Assembly (NCBI RefSeq): GCF_002374855.1
Contig: NZ_NWVC01000001.1
Coordinates: 863,054 to 927,053, forward strand
DNA: 64,000 nt
Reading direction: 5' to 3'
Source: Sphingomonas adhaesiva
GTDB lineage: Bacteria > Pseudomonadota > Alphaproteobacteria > Sphingomonadales > Sphingomonadaceae
Numbering within the stretch: the stretch's first letter is position 1; the number at the start of each line of letters is the position of its first letter. The translations under genes and the position numbers were made by a program. Below the pieces are notes generated by a model. The model did not search any database, was not told the DNA's origin, and saw nothing but the letters and a program-made list of their open reading frames with translations. This document shows positions 54,139 to 63,687 of this stretch, piece by piece.

Positions 54139-55412
54139 GCACCGCGCGCGCAGGCCGCCTGCCCGGCTTCGGGGTACAGGTGGCGATCGGCATGGCCGCC
54201 GGTCTCGCGCTGGGCTTCGCCGCGCGTAGCCTGGGCGGGGCCGATGCGCCGCTGGGCACCACACTCCACACGCTGGGGCAGATCTTCGTCCAGCTGCTCA
54301 AGGCGCTGGTCCCCGCCCTGGTGTTCACCGCGATCGTCGGGTCGATCGCCGCGCTGCGCGATCTTAACAACGCCGCGCGGCTGGTCGCGCAGACGCTGCT
54401 GTGGTTCGCGCTCACCGCGCTGGCGGCGGTGTCGATCGGGATCGCGCTGGGGCTGCTGCTCCAGCCCGGTCTGCACGCCGGGGTCAGCCCCGCGACCGCC
54501 GCCGCGCCGTCCACGACCGGGTCATGGCTCGATTTCCTGAAGGGGCTGGTGCCCGCCAACATGCTGGGCCTGACCGCCAGTACGACGCTGACCGATGGCG
54601 CGGCGACGACAATCGTCGGGTTCAACGTCTTGCAGATCATCGTCGCGGCGATCGCGATCGGCGCGGCGGCGGTCAGCGTGGGGGATGCCGGCGCGGGATT
54701 CCTTGCGTTCAACGCCTCCGCGCTGGCGGTCTTCCGCCGGCTGCTGCGCTGGGTCATCGCGCTGACGCCGATCGGGTCGGCGGCGCTGATCGGGGACGCG
54801 GTGGTCCGCTACGGCTGGACGACGCTGACGTCGCTGGGCACCTATGCGCTCGCTGTCTATCTCGGCCTCGCGCTGGTGTTGTGCGTCGTCTACCCGACGG
54901 TGCTGGCGCTCCACGGCCTCAGCCCGTCATGGTTCTATCGCCGCGCCTGGCCTGCGATCCAGCTGGGGTTCGTCTCGCGATCCTCGGTCGGCACGCTGCC
55001 GGTGACGGAGGAACTGACCGAGCGCGCGCTGGGCGTGCCGCGCGCCTATGCCGCCTTCGCGGTGCCGCTGGGCGCGACAACCAAGATGGACGGCTGCGCT
55101 GCGGTCTATCCCGCGATCTCGGCGATCTTCGTCGCGCAATTCTTCGGGATCGCGCTGCACCTGTCCGACTATGCGGTGATCGCGGCGGTATCGGTGCTGG
55201 GGTCGGCGGCGACCGCCGGGCTGACGGGTGCGACGGTGATGCTGACGCTCACTCTGTCGACATTGGGGTTGCCGCTGGAGGGGGTCGGCCTGCTTCTGGC
55301 GATCGACCCGATCCTGGACATGGGGCGAACCGCCACCAACGTCGCCGGCCAGATGCTGGTCCCGGTAATCGTCGCGCGCCGCGAACGGCTGCTCGCCCCG
55401 GTCACTGCATGA
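54135..55412 (+). CDS. DAACS-family cation symporter, L-cystine-carrier-like
   Basis: 425-residue dicarboxylate/amino acid:cation symporter. Hallmarks are the SRSSVGTLPVTEE serine-rich loop, GATTKMDGCAAVYPA and the C-terminal DPILDMGRTATNVAGQ. DMGRTAxN is shared with cystine carriers of the TcyP/YdjN group rather than with glutamate/aspartate carriers (which have DRFRTxxN). Its coupling to cysE through the hydrolase gene supports cystine uptake. The gene ends at a bidirectional terminator. Confidence 0.85.
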   Translation: MSTARAGRLPGFGVQVAIGMAAGLALGFAARSLGGADAPLGTTLHTLGQIFVQLLKALVPALVFTAIVGSIAALRDLNNAARLVAQTLLWFALTALAAVSIGIALGLLLQPGLHAGVSPATAAAPSTTGSWLDFLKGLVPANMLGLTASTTLTDGAATTIVGFNVLQIIVAAIAIGAAAVSVGDAGAGFLAFNASALAVFRRLLRWVIALTPIGSAALIGDAVVRYGWTTLTSLGTYALAVYLGLALVLCVVYPTVLALHGLSPSWFYRRAWPAIQLGFVSRSSVGTLPVTEELTERALGVPRAYAAFAVPLGATTKMDGCAAVYPAISAIFVAQFFGIALHLSDYAVIAAVSVLGSAATAGLTGATVMLTLTLSTLGLPLEGVGLLLAIDPILDMGRTATNVAGQMLVPVIVARRERLLAPVTA

Positions 55413-55416
55413 CGAA

Positions 55417-55440
55417 ACGGGGTGCGACACCGCACCCCGT
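55417..55440. terminator. Bidirectional terminator
   Basis: ACGGGGTGCG and CGCACCCCGT, a perfect 10-bp stem with four-base loop, between the convergent symporter gene and the small membrane-protein gene. Confidence 0.75.
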
Positions 55441-55448
55441 CCCATCGC

Positions 55449-55643
55449 TTATCCGCGCGCGCCGCGCAGCGTGTTGAGCACCGCCGCGGCGGCGACCCCG
55501 GCCAGCGCCAGGCTGGCCCACGGCCGCTCCTTCACGAAGCCGCTGGCCTTCTGCGTCAGCGGCGCATCGCCCGAGAAATGCTGGCGCAGCGAATCGGTCA
55601 GGCCGGTCTTGCTGTTCGAAACCTTGGCATCGGCGGTCGACAT
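55449..55643 (-). CDS. Small membrane protein, DUF883/ElaB-like
   Basis: 64 residues with a polar N-terminus (MSTADAKVSNSKTGLTDSLR), then KERPWASLALAGVAAAAVLN as a single C-terminal transmembrane helix. The charged-helix plus short tail anchor layout is typical of ElaB/YqjD-like proteins, some of which bind ribosomes in stationary phase. The match is loose and the function unknown. Confidence 0.7.
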   Translation of the reverse strand: MSTADAKVSNSKTGLTDSLRQHFSGDAPLTQKASGFVKERPWASLALAGVAAAAVLNTLRGARG

Positions 55644-55724
55644 GATCGTATCTCCGGTGGTGGAAAGGACGCCGCGTCAACGCACCGGCACGCCGCCGGT
55701 GCCATCGCGTGCCACCGGAGCGCA

Positions 55725-56537
55725 TCAGGTCAGCGCGATCCCCTCGCGCCCCGCCAGTTCGACGACATATTGCCACGCCACCCGGCCCGACCGGCTGCCG
55801 CGCCGCGTCGCCCACTGGATCGCATCGGCGGCATCGAACGGCAGGCCGTAGCGATCGGCATAGCCGCGCACGATCGCGCAATAGCCGTCCTGATCGACGA
55901 CGTGGAAGCCAAGGCTCAACCCGAAACGGTCCGCCAGCGCCAACTGGTCGTCGACCGAATCGCGCGGATTGATCGCGCTGTCCTGTTCACGGATGTCGCG
56001 GGTCACCAGATGGCGGCGGTTCGACGTCACGATCAGCCGCGCATTTGCGGGCCGGGCCTCCGCCCCGCCTTCCAGCAGCGATCGCAGCCCGCGCGCGTCG
56101 CCGGCGGCGTCGAACCCCAGATCGTCGAGGAAGATCGCAAAGGCGCGCGGCACCGCGGCGATCGTGTCGAACAGCGCGGGCAGCGTCGCCAGCCGGTCAC
56201 CCGGCACCTCGACCAGCGCCAGCGCGCCGCCCTCGCCCTGCACCGCGCCCGCCGCCGCCTTCACCAGCGCGGACTTGCCGGTGCCGCGCGCACCCCACAA
56301 CAGCGTGTCCTGCGCGGCATGGCCCGCCGCCAGCCGCCGCAGGTTGTCGGTCAGCGCGGTCTTCTGCGCATCGACCCCGTGCAGCATCGCCAGCGGCAGC
56401 GGCGCGAAGGCGCGCGCGGCGACCAGCGCGCCGTCGCGCCAGACATAAGCGGGGTGCGCCAGCGGGTCGGCGTTGGCGGGCGATGGCGGGGCAAGCCGCT
56501 CCAGCGCGGCGGCGATCCGGTCGAGGGGGTCGGACAT
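55725..56537 (-). CDS. ATP-binding protein, DUF815-like AAA ATPase
   Basis: 270 residues from ATG 56537. It has Walker A GARGTGKSALVKAA (about residue 82), a Walker B-type FAIFLDDLGFD, then LIVTSNRRHLV as sensor-1-like and SVDDQLALADRFGL. The DUF815 family is of unknown function. It is the last gene of the PrsT/PrsR/PrsK operon (32 bases after the TPR gene), but is also common outside such operons. Confidence 0.83.
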   Translation of the reverse strand: MSDPLDRIAAALERLAPPSPANADPLAHPAYVWRDGALVAARAFAPLPLAMLHGVDAQKTALTDNLRRLAAGHAAQDTLLWGARGTGKSALVKAAAGAVQGEGGALALVEVPGDRLATLPALFDTIAAVPRAFAIFLDDLGFDAAGDARGLRSLLEGGAEARPANARLIVTSNRRHLVTRDIREQDSAINPRDSVDDQLALADRFGLSLGFHVVDQDGYCAIVRGYADRYGLPFDAADAIQWATRRGSRSGRVAWQYVVELAGREGIALT

Positions 56538-56569
56538 GCCGTCCGCGCTACCCGTCCTCGCCGCGCGGC

Positions 56570-58708
56570 TCAACCCGGCGGCAGGCTGGCGAGCAGGCGG
56601 CGCGCGCCGTCGCGGTCGGGCACGTCGGCACGGCGCAGCAGCGCGGCGAGGAGCGCGCGCGCCTCCGCCGGCCGGTTCGCGCCCGCCAGCGCCTGCGCGC
56701 GGTGCCAGGCGATCGTCGCGTCACCGGGCGCCGCCCGCGCCGCCTTGTCGAGCAATTGCAGCGCCGCCGCCACCTGCCCGCGGCCCAGCAACGCCCAGCC
56801 ATAGGCGTTCGCCGCAGCGGCGCGCATCGGTTGCAGCCGATAGGCGGCGCACGCCAGCTCCAGCCCCGTCGCCGGATCGTCGGCATCGCTATAGGCACCC
56901 GACAGGCCGGCGAGCAGCAGGTCGTCGCGCATCCCCAGATCGGTGCGCAGCCGTTCCAGCGTGTCGATCGCCTCGTCATCGCCCGCCGCGCGCTGCACAT
57001 TTGCCAGCGTGCGCCGCGCCGCGACATTCTGCGGATTCTGGTCCAGGAACAGCGCCAGCGCCTGTGCCGCGCCGGGCCGGTCGCCGGCCATCGCGCGCGC
57101 CTCCACCAGCCGCAGCATCACCGACTGGTCGAACCGCAGGTCGGCGGCGCGGGCATAGTCGCGCGCCGCCGCCGCCCAGCGCCCGGCGGCGGCATCCAGA
57201 TCGCCCTCCAGCATCGCTGCCGCCGGCGCGCCGGGGGTCTGGCGCGCGATCCGCTGCGCCAGTGCGATCGCCTCCGCCGCGCGCCCGTTTTCCAGCAATC
57301 CGCGGACATAGGCGACCGCGGCGCGCGGATCGTCGGGCACCTTGCTCACCGCATCGGCAAGCACCGCCTGGCTGTCGTCCTGTCCGAACGGCGCGGCATA
57401 GGGGCTGGGCACCGCCGCCGCGCGGTCCAGGAACCGCGCCGCCCAGTCGCGCTTGCCCTGCGCCTCGAACGCACGCGCCACCAGCGTCAGCGTATAGCTG
57501 TCGGCATCGCCGCGCAGCGCGATCGGGCGCAGCACCGCCAGCGTCCCCGTCGCATCGCCTGACCGCAGCAGCGCCGCGCCCAGCAGCCGCCGCGCCACCA
57601 GGTTCATCGGCTGGCGATCCAGCAGCGCGCGCCATTTCAGCGCCGCCTGCTCCAGCCGCCCCGCGGCATAATCGGTCGCGCCCGACAGCAGCAGCCCGCC
57701 CGGCAACCCGTCCAGCGCGCCGCCGCTGCGATCCAGCAGGTCCGCCGCCAGCTGCCGCTTGCCCGCGCGCGCGGCGATCACCGCCAGCAGGTAATAGCCC
57801 TGCGGACTGTCGCGCCGCGTCATCAACGCCCGCCGCGCCGCCGCCACCGCCTCGCCATTGCGGCCCAGGTCGCCCAGCGTCGCGGCATATTCGACCAGCG
57901 CCGGATGGTAATAGGGGTCGCGCCGCAACGCCGCCGCGAACCACGGCAACGACGCGTTCAGGCCGTAGCGGCTGCGCACCACCTCTCCGGCCAGCACCAG
58001 CGCCGACAGGCTGGCACGATCGGCCGCCAGCGCGCGCTGCACCGCCTCGCTCGCCCCCGCCACATCGCCCAGGTTCCAGCGGACGCGCCCCAGATCGACC
58101 CACGCCGCCGCGTCGCGCGGGTTGCGTGCCAGCAATGCCTGGAGCAGCGCCACGCCGCCCGCGGTATCGCCCTTGTCGGCCAGCGCGCGGGCGCGGGCAC
58201 GCTGCGCCAGCGGATCGCCGCCGGCCTGCGCCGCCTCCGCGATCGTGCCGTCGGCATCGTCCTGCAGCTGCCGCGCGGCGGCGCGCAGCGGATGCAGCGT
58301 CGCCGGGTCCACGCCCGCCGCGGCGGCACGGTCCACCGCCCCCTCCGCCGCCACGCCCTCGCCCAGCAGCAGGTTGGCACGCGCCAGCCCGAGCTGCGCT
58401 GCCGCATTGTCGGGCGCGGTGCCGGTCGCGGTCAGGAAATGATAGCGTGCCGCCGAATAATTGGCCTGCGCCAGCGCCGTCTCGCCCTGGCGGATCGCGA
58501 CCAGCGGATCGGGTCGCTCCGCGCGCCGCGCCAGCGCGACGATCGCGAGCACCACCGCCCCGGCCAGCAGCAGCGCCAGCACCGCCCGCACCCGCGCGCG
58601 CGTCGCCACCCGCCGCACCCGCGTGCCCAGGCCGCGCCTTGGCCCGTGCCGCCGACGCCGCCGCCAGCCGCGCTGCGCCAGCGGATGATCCCCCGGCGCC
58701 TCACGCAT
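56570..58708 (-). CDS. TPR protein, PrsT-like
   Basis: 712-residue protein. The first 36 residues are Arg-rich, residues about 40-62 are one transmembrane helix (VRAVLALLLAGAVVLAIVAL), and the rest is a long array of tetratricopeptide-type repeats, ending LLASLPPG. It overlaps prsR by eight bases. In XrtA/PEP-CTERM loci a TPR protein called PrsT stands beside PrsK and PrsR, which is the reason for this call. The sequence itself shows only TPRs, and this form is shorter than many PrsT proteins. Confidence 0.7.
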   Translation of the reverse strand: MREAPGDHPLAQRGWRRRRRHGPRRGLGTRVRRVATRARVRAVLALLLAGAVVLAIVALARRAERPDPLVAIRQGETALAQANYSAARYHFLTATGTAPDNAAAQLGLARANLLLGEGVAAEGAVDRAAAAGVDPATLHPLRAAARQLQDDADGTIAEAAQAGGDPLAQRARARALADKGDTAGGVALLQALLARNPRDAAAWVDLGRVRWNLGDVAGASEAVQRALAADRASLSALVLAGEVVRSRYGLNASLPWFAAALRRDPYYHPALVEYAATLGDLGRNGEAVAAARRALMTRRDSPQGYYLLAVIAARAGKRQLAADLLDRSGGALDGLPGGLLLSGATDYAAGRLEQAALKWRALLDRQPMNLVARRLLGAALLRSGDATGTLAVLRPIALRGDADSYTLTLVARAFEAQGKRDWAARFLDRAAAVPSPYAAPFGQDDSQAVLADAVSKVPDDPRAAVAYVRGLLENGRAAEAIALAQRIARQTPGAPAAAMLEGDLDAAAGRWAAAARDYARAADLRFDQSVMLRLVEARAMAGDRPGAAQALALFLDQNPQNVAARRTLANVQRAAGDDEAIDTLERLRTDLGMRDDLLLAGLSGAYSDADDPATGLELACAAYRLQPMRAAAANAYGWALLGRGQVAAALQLLDKAARAAPGDATIAWHRAQALAGANRPAEARALLAALLRRADVPDRDGARRLLASLPPG

Positions 58709-60059
58709 TCAGGTCGTAGCTTTTCATCAGATCGTACAGCGTCGGCCGGCTGACCCCCAGCAACCGCGCGGTGCCGGAGATATTGCCGTCCGCCTGCGCC
58801 AGCGCGCGGCGGATCGCGATGCGATCGGCCGCCTCGCGCACCGCGCGCAGGTTGATCGCCAACGCCGCGTCATCGCGCGCGGCAAGGTCCAGGTCCGCCG
58901 CGGTCGCCAGCTTGCCATCGGCCATGATGACCGCGCGCTTCACGCGGTTTTCCAGTTCGCGCACGTTCCCCGGCCATCCCCAGGCGTCGATCGCGGCGGC
59001 GGCATCGGCCGAAAAGCCGGTGACCGCGCTGCCCATCGTCCGCGCGAACCGCGTCAGGAAATGCCGTGCCAGCAGCGCCGCGTCGCCCGATCGCTCGGCC
59101 AGCGACGGGATGCGCACGACGATCTCGGCCAGCCGGTAATACAGATCCTCGCGGAACCGGCCGTCCGCCACCATCGCGTCGATATCCTGATGCGTCGCGC
59201 ACACGATCCGCGTGTCGACCGCGATCGGCTTGCGCCCGCCGACCCGCTCGACCACCCGCTCCTGCAGGAAACGCAGCAGCTTGACCTGCAACGCCAGCGG
59301 CACGTCGCCGATCTCGTCCAGGAACAGCGTGCCGCCGTCGGCCTGCTCGATCTTGCCCGGCGTCGTCTTCACCGCGCCGGTGAACGCGCCCTTCTCATGC
59401 CCGAACAATTCGCTTTCCAGCAGCGTATCGGGGATGGCGGCGCAGTTGATCGCGACGAACGGCGCATCGCGCCGGCGCGATGCCTCGTGCAGCCCGCGCG
59501 CCAGCACTTCCTTGCCGGTGCCGCTCGCGCCCAGCAGCATCACCGTGATGTCGGCGGGGGCGACGCGCTCGATCGTGCGCGTCACCTTCAGCATCTCGGG
59601 CGCGGCGGTGATGAGGCCGCCCAGCGGATGGTCCTGCACGCGCGCCGCCAGCCGGCGGTTCTCCGCCTCCAGCGCATGGACGTGGAACGCGCGCGACACG
59701 ATCAGCCCCAGCTGGTCGATGTCGATCGGCTTCTGATAGAAATCCCACGCGCCGCCCGCGATCGCCGCCAGCGCGGATTCACGCGCGCCATGGCCGGACG
59801 CGACGATCACCTTCGCATCTGGCTTCAGCGCCAGTATCTCGGCCAGCGCGCGCAGCCCCTCGGTCGTGCCGTCGGGATCGGGCGGCAACCCCAGGTCGAG
59901 CGTCACGACCGCCGGCTCGTGCAGGCGCAGCGCCTCCAGCGCGGCGGCGCGGTCGCCCGCCACCACCACCTCATAACCGTCATAGGCCCAGCGCAGCTGG
60001 CGTTGCAGCCCGGCATCGTCCTCGACGATCAGCAACGTCGGGCGGGGTGCGTCGGTCAT
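58701..60059 (-). CDS. prsR: PEP-CTERM-type sigma-54 response regulator PrsR
   Basis: 452-residue NtrC-type activator. The receiver has LIVEDDAGLQ and phospho-Asp in VVTLDLGLPPDPDG. The AAA+ domain has Walker A GASGTGKEVLA, the sigma-54 contact GAFTGA, and LFLDEIGD. A Fis-type HTH lies at the C-terminus (GNISGTARLLGVSRPTLYDL). It overlaps prsK at the start (ATGA) and the TPR gene at the end. PrsR proteins switch on PEP-CTERM proteins and exopolysaccharide genes through sigma-54 promoters. No clear sigma-54 promoter could be found in this window. Confidence 0.92.
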   Translation of the reverse strand: MTDAPRPTLLIVEDDAGLQRQLRWAYDGYEVVVAGDRAAALEALRLHEPAVVTLDLGLPPDPDGTTEGLRALAEILALKPDAKVIVASGHGARESALAAIAGGAWDFYQKPIDIDQLGLIVSRAFHVHALEAENRRLAARVQDHPLGGLITAAPEMLKVTRTIERVAPADITVMLLGASGTGKEVLARGLHEASRRRDAPFVAINCAAIPDTLLESELFGHEKGAFTGAVKTTPGKIEQADGGTLFLDEIGDVPLALQVKLLRFLQERVVERVGGRKPIAVDTRIVCATHQDIDAMVADGRFREDLYYRLAEIVVRIPSLAERSGDAALLARHFLTRFARTMGSAVTGFSADAAAAIDAWGWPGNVRELENRVKRAVIMADGKLATAADLDLAARDDAALAINLRAVREAADRIAIRRALAQADGNISGTARLLGVSRPTLYDLMKSYDLNA

Positions 60060-62104
60060 GCGGCGGCCTCCATTACGTGCGAGCGCGGCAGGATGACCCG
60101 GAACCGGCTCCCCTCGCCCTCGCGGCTCGTCACCACCAGCCGCCCGTGCATCGCCTCGACCAGCTGCCGCGCCTCGAACGCGCCCAGCCCGAAGCCGTAC
60201 GGCTTGGACGACACGAACGGACGGAACAGCCCGTCGCGCACGAAATCGGCGGCCATCCCGCCGCCCTGGTCGATCACCTCGATGAACACCTCGTCGCCTT
60301 CGTCCCCCACGACCATCGTGACCGGCTGACCCGCCGCGCTTGCCTCTACCGCGTTCTGAATCAGGTGCCCCAGCACCGTCTCCAGCGCCGCGGGATCGGC
60401 CAGCGCCATCGCCTCCTGCCCGCCCGCACGCAGCGGGTGCTGCGCGCGGTGCGCATCGGCCAGCCGCTCCGCCAGCGCCAGCATCGCCACCGGCTGCCGC
60501 TCGCCCGCCGGCCCGGCCTGCCGCTGCGACAGGCGCGCGAGCAGCGCGGTCATCCGCTGCGACGAATCGCGCAGCGTCGCGATCATGTCGGCGCGGAATG
60601 CCGGATTGTCGGCGTGCCGCTCGGCGTTGCGCGCCACCAGCGCCATCTGGCTGACCAGGTTCTTCAGGTCGTGCAGGATGAACGCGAAGCGGCGGTTGAA
60701 CTCGTCGAACCGCTGCGCCTCCGCCAGTGCGCCATGCGCCTCGTCCTCCGCCAGATAGCTGGCCACCTGTCGCCCCGCGACGCCCAGCAGGTCGAAATCC
60801 TCCCAGTCCAGCGCGCGTGCCACCGGCGGCGGCGCCAGCATGATCGCCCCGATCAACCGGCCGCCGTGGAGCAACGGCACCAGCGCCCAGCCATCGGCGC
60901 GGTCGGTCATCCACGCCGGCACCAGCGCGGCCTCCTCCGCCGGGGCGCGTCCCGCCTTCACCGCCGGCAGGTCGATCACCCGCCCGGTCCGTTCCAGATA
61001 GTGCGCCAGCGCGGCGCTGCCGCCCTCCTCCGGCGCCGCCTCGCACCGCCATGCCGCGCGGGCGCGCAGCCTGCCCGGCTCGCTGGTCAGCAGCAGGCCG
61101 GCGGGCGATTCGGTCAGTTCGGCCAGCGCGGTGACGACGCGCACGGTCAGGGTCGCGCCCTTCCCGCCATCACCGCCCAGCGTCTCCGTGAAGCGCAGCC
61201 AGGCGTTGCGATAGTCGTAGCGGTGCCGGAACAGGTGCTTGGTCACCACCACCTTGGCCCAGCCGCGCAGCCACGGAGTCGATGCCATCGTCAGCACGCT
61301 GGCGGCCGATCCGAACACGAACGCGGTCTGCACGATCCGCGCCTGGCTGCCCGCCAGCGATCCCAGATATCCGGTGACGATCCCGGTCGCCAGCACGTAC
61401 AGCCCCGCCAGCACCGCCGCCGCCGCCTGCAACGCCACCGTGCGCGACGCGCGGATCGCGCGCGCCTCGCCCTGTTGCGCCGCGAACATCACCAGTGGCG
61501 CGACCACCACCATCACCGCGCCGCGCGCGACCGTCATCATCGGCGGCCAGCCGTCGATGATGAACGCCAGCACGTACACGACCAGATCGGTGGTCCACAT
61601 CAACGCCAGCGCCGCCAGCATCACGTGGCGCGCGCCCCCGCCCTGTTCGCCCGCGCCCAGCAGCGCGCGCTGCATCAGCACCAGCGCACCGACGCTGCCC
61701 AGCATCCGCATCGACAGGCCGGTCGAATCGAGCGCGCGGATCGCCTCGGGCAGCGTCACCATCGCCGCCGCGATCGCGGTCCCCGCCGCCAGGACGAAGC
61801 ACAGCGCGGTGGCCGCATAGGCGCCCAGCCGCGCCGGTGCCTCGGTCCCCCGGCCGGCGCGCGCGACGACCGCCAGCACCGCCAGCCACGCCAGGTCGCG
61901 GAGCGCCCCGGTCACCCGCGCCGCGACGTCGCCGCTGCCGATCCCGGCGATCGCCAGCGCCCACAGCGCCGTCGCCACCACCGCCACCGTCAGCAGCCAG
62001 CGCGCGACCGGCGCCGCCCCGCCCGACCGCGGCAACGTCACCGCGACGCCGCAGAACAGCAGCGCGACCAGCGAATGGATCCAGATGACCGACGTCGGCG
62101 TCAT
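60056..62104 (-). CDS. prsK: XrtA/PEP-CTERM system histidine kinase PrsK
   Basis: 682-residue kinase. Residues 1-300 are mostly hydrophobic, with about eight transmembrane helices. A GAF-like domain follows, then the family-specific FILHDLKNLVSQMALVARNA (about 475) that holds the phospho-His. The ATPase domain has LIQNAVEAS, VIDQGGGM, PFVSSKPYGFGLGAFEAR. The HDLKNL segment, instead of a normal HisKA box, is typical of PrsK. The glycosyltransferase gene ends four bases upstream. XrtA itself is not in the window. Confidence 0.92.
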   Translation of the reverse strand: MTPTSVIWIHSLVALLFCGVAVTLPRSGGAAPVARWLLTVAVVATALWALAIAGIGSGDVAARVTGALRDLAWLAVLAVVARAGRGTEAPARLGAYAATALCFVLAAGTAIAAAMVTLPEAIRALDSTGLSMRMLGSVGALVLMQRALLGAGEQGGGARHVMLAALALMWTTDLVVYVLAFIIDGWPPMMTVARGAVMVVVAPLVMFAAQQGEARAIRASRTVALQAAAAVLAGLYVLATGIVTGYLGSLAGSQARIVQTAFVFGSAASVLTMASTPWLRGWAKVVVTKHLFRHRYDYRNAWLRFTETLGGDGGKGATLTVRVVTALAELTESPAGLLLTSEPGRLRARAAWRCEAAPEEGGSAALAHYLERTGRVIDLPAVKAGRAPAEEAALVPAWMTDRADGWALVPLLHGGRLIGAIMLAPPPVARALDWEDFDLLGVAGRQVASYLAEDEAHGALAEAQRFDEFNRRFAFILHDLKNLVSQMALVARNAERHADNPAFRADMIATLRDSSQRMTALLARLSQRQAGPAGERQPVAMLALAERLADAHRAQHPLRAGGQEAMALADPAALETVLGHLIQNAVEASAAGQPVTMVVGDEGDEVFIEVIDQGGGMAADFVRDGLFRPFVSSKPYGFGLGAFEARQLVEAMHGRLVVTSREGEGSRFRVILPRSHVMEAAA

Positions 62105-62108
62105 CGCG

Positions 62109-63500
62109 TCACCGCGCGCCTTCGGGCCACAACACCACGCGCAACGTCTGGAGCAGGATCAGCAGGTCGAGGAACGGGGAATAGTTCTTGGCGTAGTACA
62201 GGTCGTATTCCAGCTTGTTGCGCGCATCCTCGACCGACGCACCATAAGGATAGTTGATTTGCGCCCAGCCGGTGATCCCCGGCTTCACCATATGCCGCTC
62301 GGCGTAATAGGGCAGCTCGCGCTCCAGCTCGGCGACGAATTGCGGGCGTTCGGGGCGCGGGCCGACGAAGCTCATATCGCCCTTCAGAACGCTCCAGCAT
62401 TGCGGCAGTTCGTCGATGCGCACGGTGCGGATGAAGCGGCCGACGCGGGTCACGCGCGGATCGCGCTTCTCCGCCCACACCGCCTTGCCGCCCACCTCGG
62501 CATCCTGCCGCATCGACCGCAGCTTCACGATATCGAACGGTTCGTTGTACAGCCCGACGCGGCGCTGGCGGTAGAAGGCCGGGCCGGACGATTCCAGCAC
62601 GACCGCGATCGCCGCGATCGCGATCACCGGGAACGTCAGCGCCAGCACGATCAGGCTGGCGACGATGTCGAACGCCCGCTTGGCGATCGTCGACAGGAAC
62701 CGCCCCGACGAAAAGCCGTCGGAGAAGATCAGCCACGACGGATTGACGCTCTGCAGGTCGATCCGCCCGGTTTCGCGCTCCAGGAAGCTGAAGATCTCCG
62801 ACACGCTGACCCCGGTGGTCTTGACGCGCAGCAGGTCCTGCAACGGCAGCGCGTTGCGCCGTTCCTCGATCGCCAGCACCACCTCGGTCGCGCGCAGCGT
62901 GGTGACGTGATCGGCCAGATTGTCGATCGCACCGCGCGGTACCGCGCCGTCCACCGCCGGTGCATGGGTGTCGCCCATCGCCACGAAGCCGGCGACGACG
63001 AAGTTCGCGCCGTTGCGCGCCGCCAGCCGCTCGATCCGCGCCGCGCGCGGCCCCGCGCCCAGCACCACCACCCGGCGGCGCAGCGCCTCCCCGCCGATCG
63101 TCCCGCGCGCGGCGATGCGCAGCGCCACCAGCCCGCCCAGCGCCAGCAGCATCGCGTAGAACAGGTTCGATCGCCAGAAGGTGATCGCCGGCACCAGGAA
63201 GAAGATCACCGACAGGAACAGGATGCCCAGCGACACCGCCACCAGCAACCGCGACACCGCGAAGCGCACCGAATGGAGCGCGCCGGGGCCATAGGCGCCG
63301 ACCGCGACCATCGCCAGTTGCAGCGGCACCGCGAACGACAGCAGCTGCGGGATACGCGTGGCGGGGTGGTCCGGCGCCATGCCGATCTGCCACGCGCGCA
63401 CCTGCCATCCCGCCTCCGCCGCCAGCAGCAGCAGCACGAAGTCCAGCAGCCCGAGCAGCAGCACGGCGTTGGGCACGTAATGTTTGAACAGACGGACCAT
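62109..63500 (-). CDS. XrtA-type undecaprenyl-phosphate sugar transferase (TIGR03013-like)
   Basis: 463-residue initiating glycosyltransferase. Five N-terminal transmembrane helices and a Rossmann-like middle domain ([16 protein letters not shown]) are followed by the bacterial sugar transferase domain at about 265-463. That domain carries [53 protein letters not shown] and [10 protein letters not shown]. This type is found with XrtA/PEP-CTERM genes and starts exopolysaccharide repeat-unit assembly on the lipid carrier. It heads the minus-strand operon and is divergent from the sugar-nucleotide gene. Confidence 0.93.
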   Translation of the reverse strand: MVRLFKHYVPNAVLLLGLLDFVLLLLAAEAGWQVRAWQIGMAPDHPATRIPQLLSFAVPLQLAMVAVGAYGPGALHSVRFAVSRLLVAVSLGILFLSVIFFLVPAITFWRSNLFYAMLLALGGLVALRIAARGTIGGEALRRRVVVLGAGPRAARIERLAARNGANFVVAGFVAMGDTHAPAVDGAVPRGAIDNLADHVTTLRATEVVLAIEERRNALPLQDLLRVKTTGVSVSEIFSFLERETGRIDLQSVNPSWLIFSDGFSSGRFLSTIAKRAFDIVASLIVLALTFPVIAIAAIAVVLESSGPAFYRQRRVGLYNEPFDIVKLRSMRQDAEVGGKAVWAEKRDPRVTRVGRFIRTVRIDELPQCWSVLKGDMSFVGPRPERPQFVAELERELPYYAERHMVKPGITGWAQINYPYGASVEDARNKLEYDLYYAKNYSPFLDLLILLQTLRVVLWPEGAR

Positions 63501-63687
63501 CGGCCGGTGTCGGTCCCCGGAAATGACGCGAGCGATACCGGGCGAGCTATCGCCGCAATTGGCAAAGAAAGGCTGAACGACGCGTCATCACACCCGCCGC
63601 GCACGGGCGACGGACCCTTTGGCAGGCCTGGCGGTTATCGCGGCGGCGGCGCGGTCCACGCGCCGTCACGGGGGAAAGGGTAGTTCA

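Noticed and set aside
63501..63687. Sigma-54 promoter for the divergent XrtA-type region (TTGGCA and TTTGGCA stretches)
   Set aside because: Neither stretch has a GC pair at the right 12-base spacing for the -12 element on either strand.
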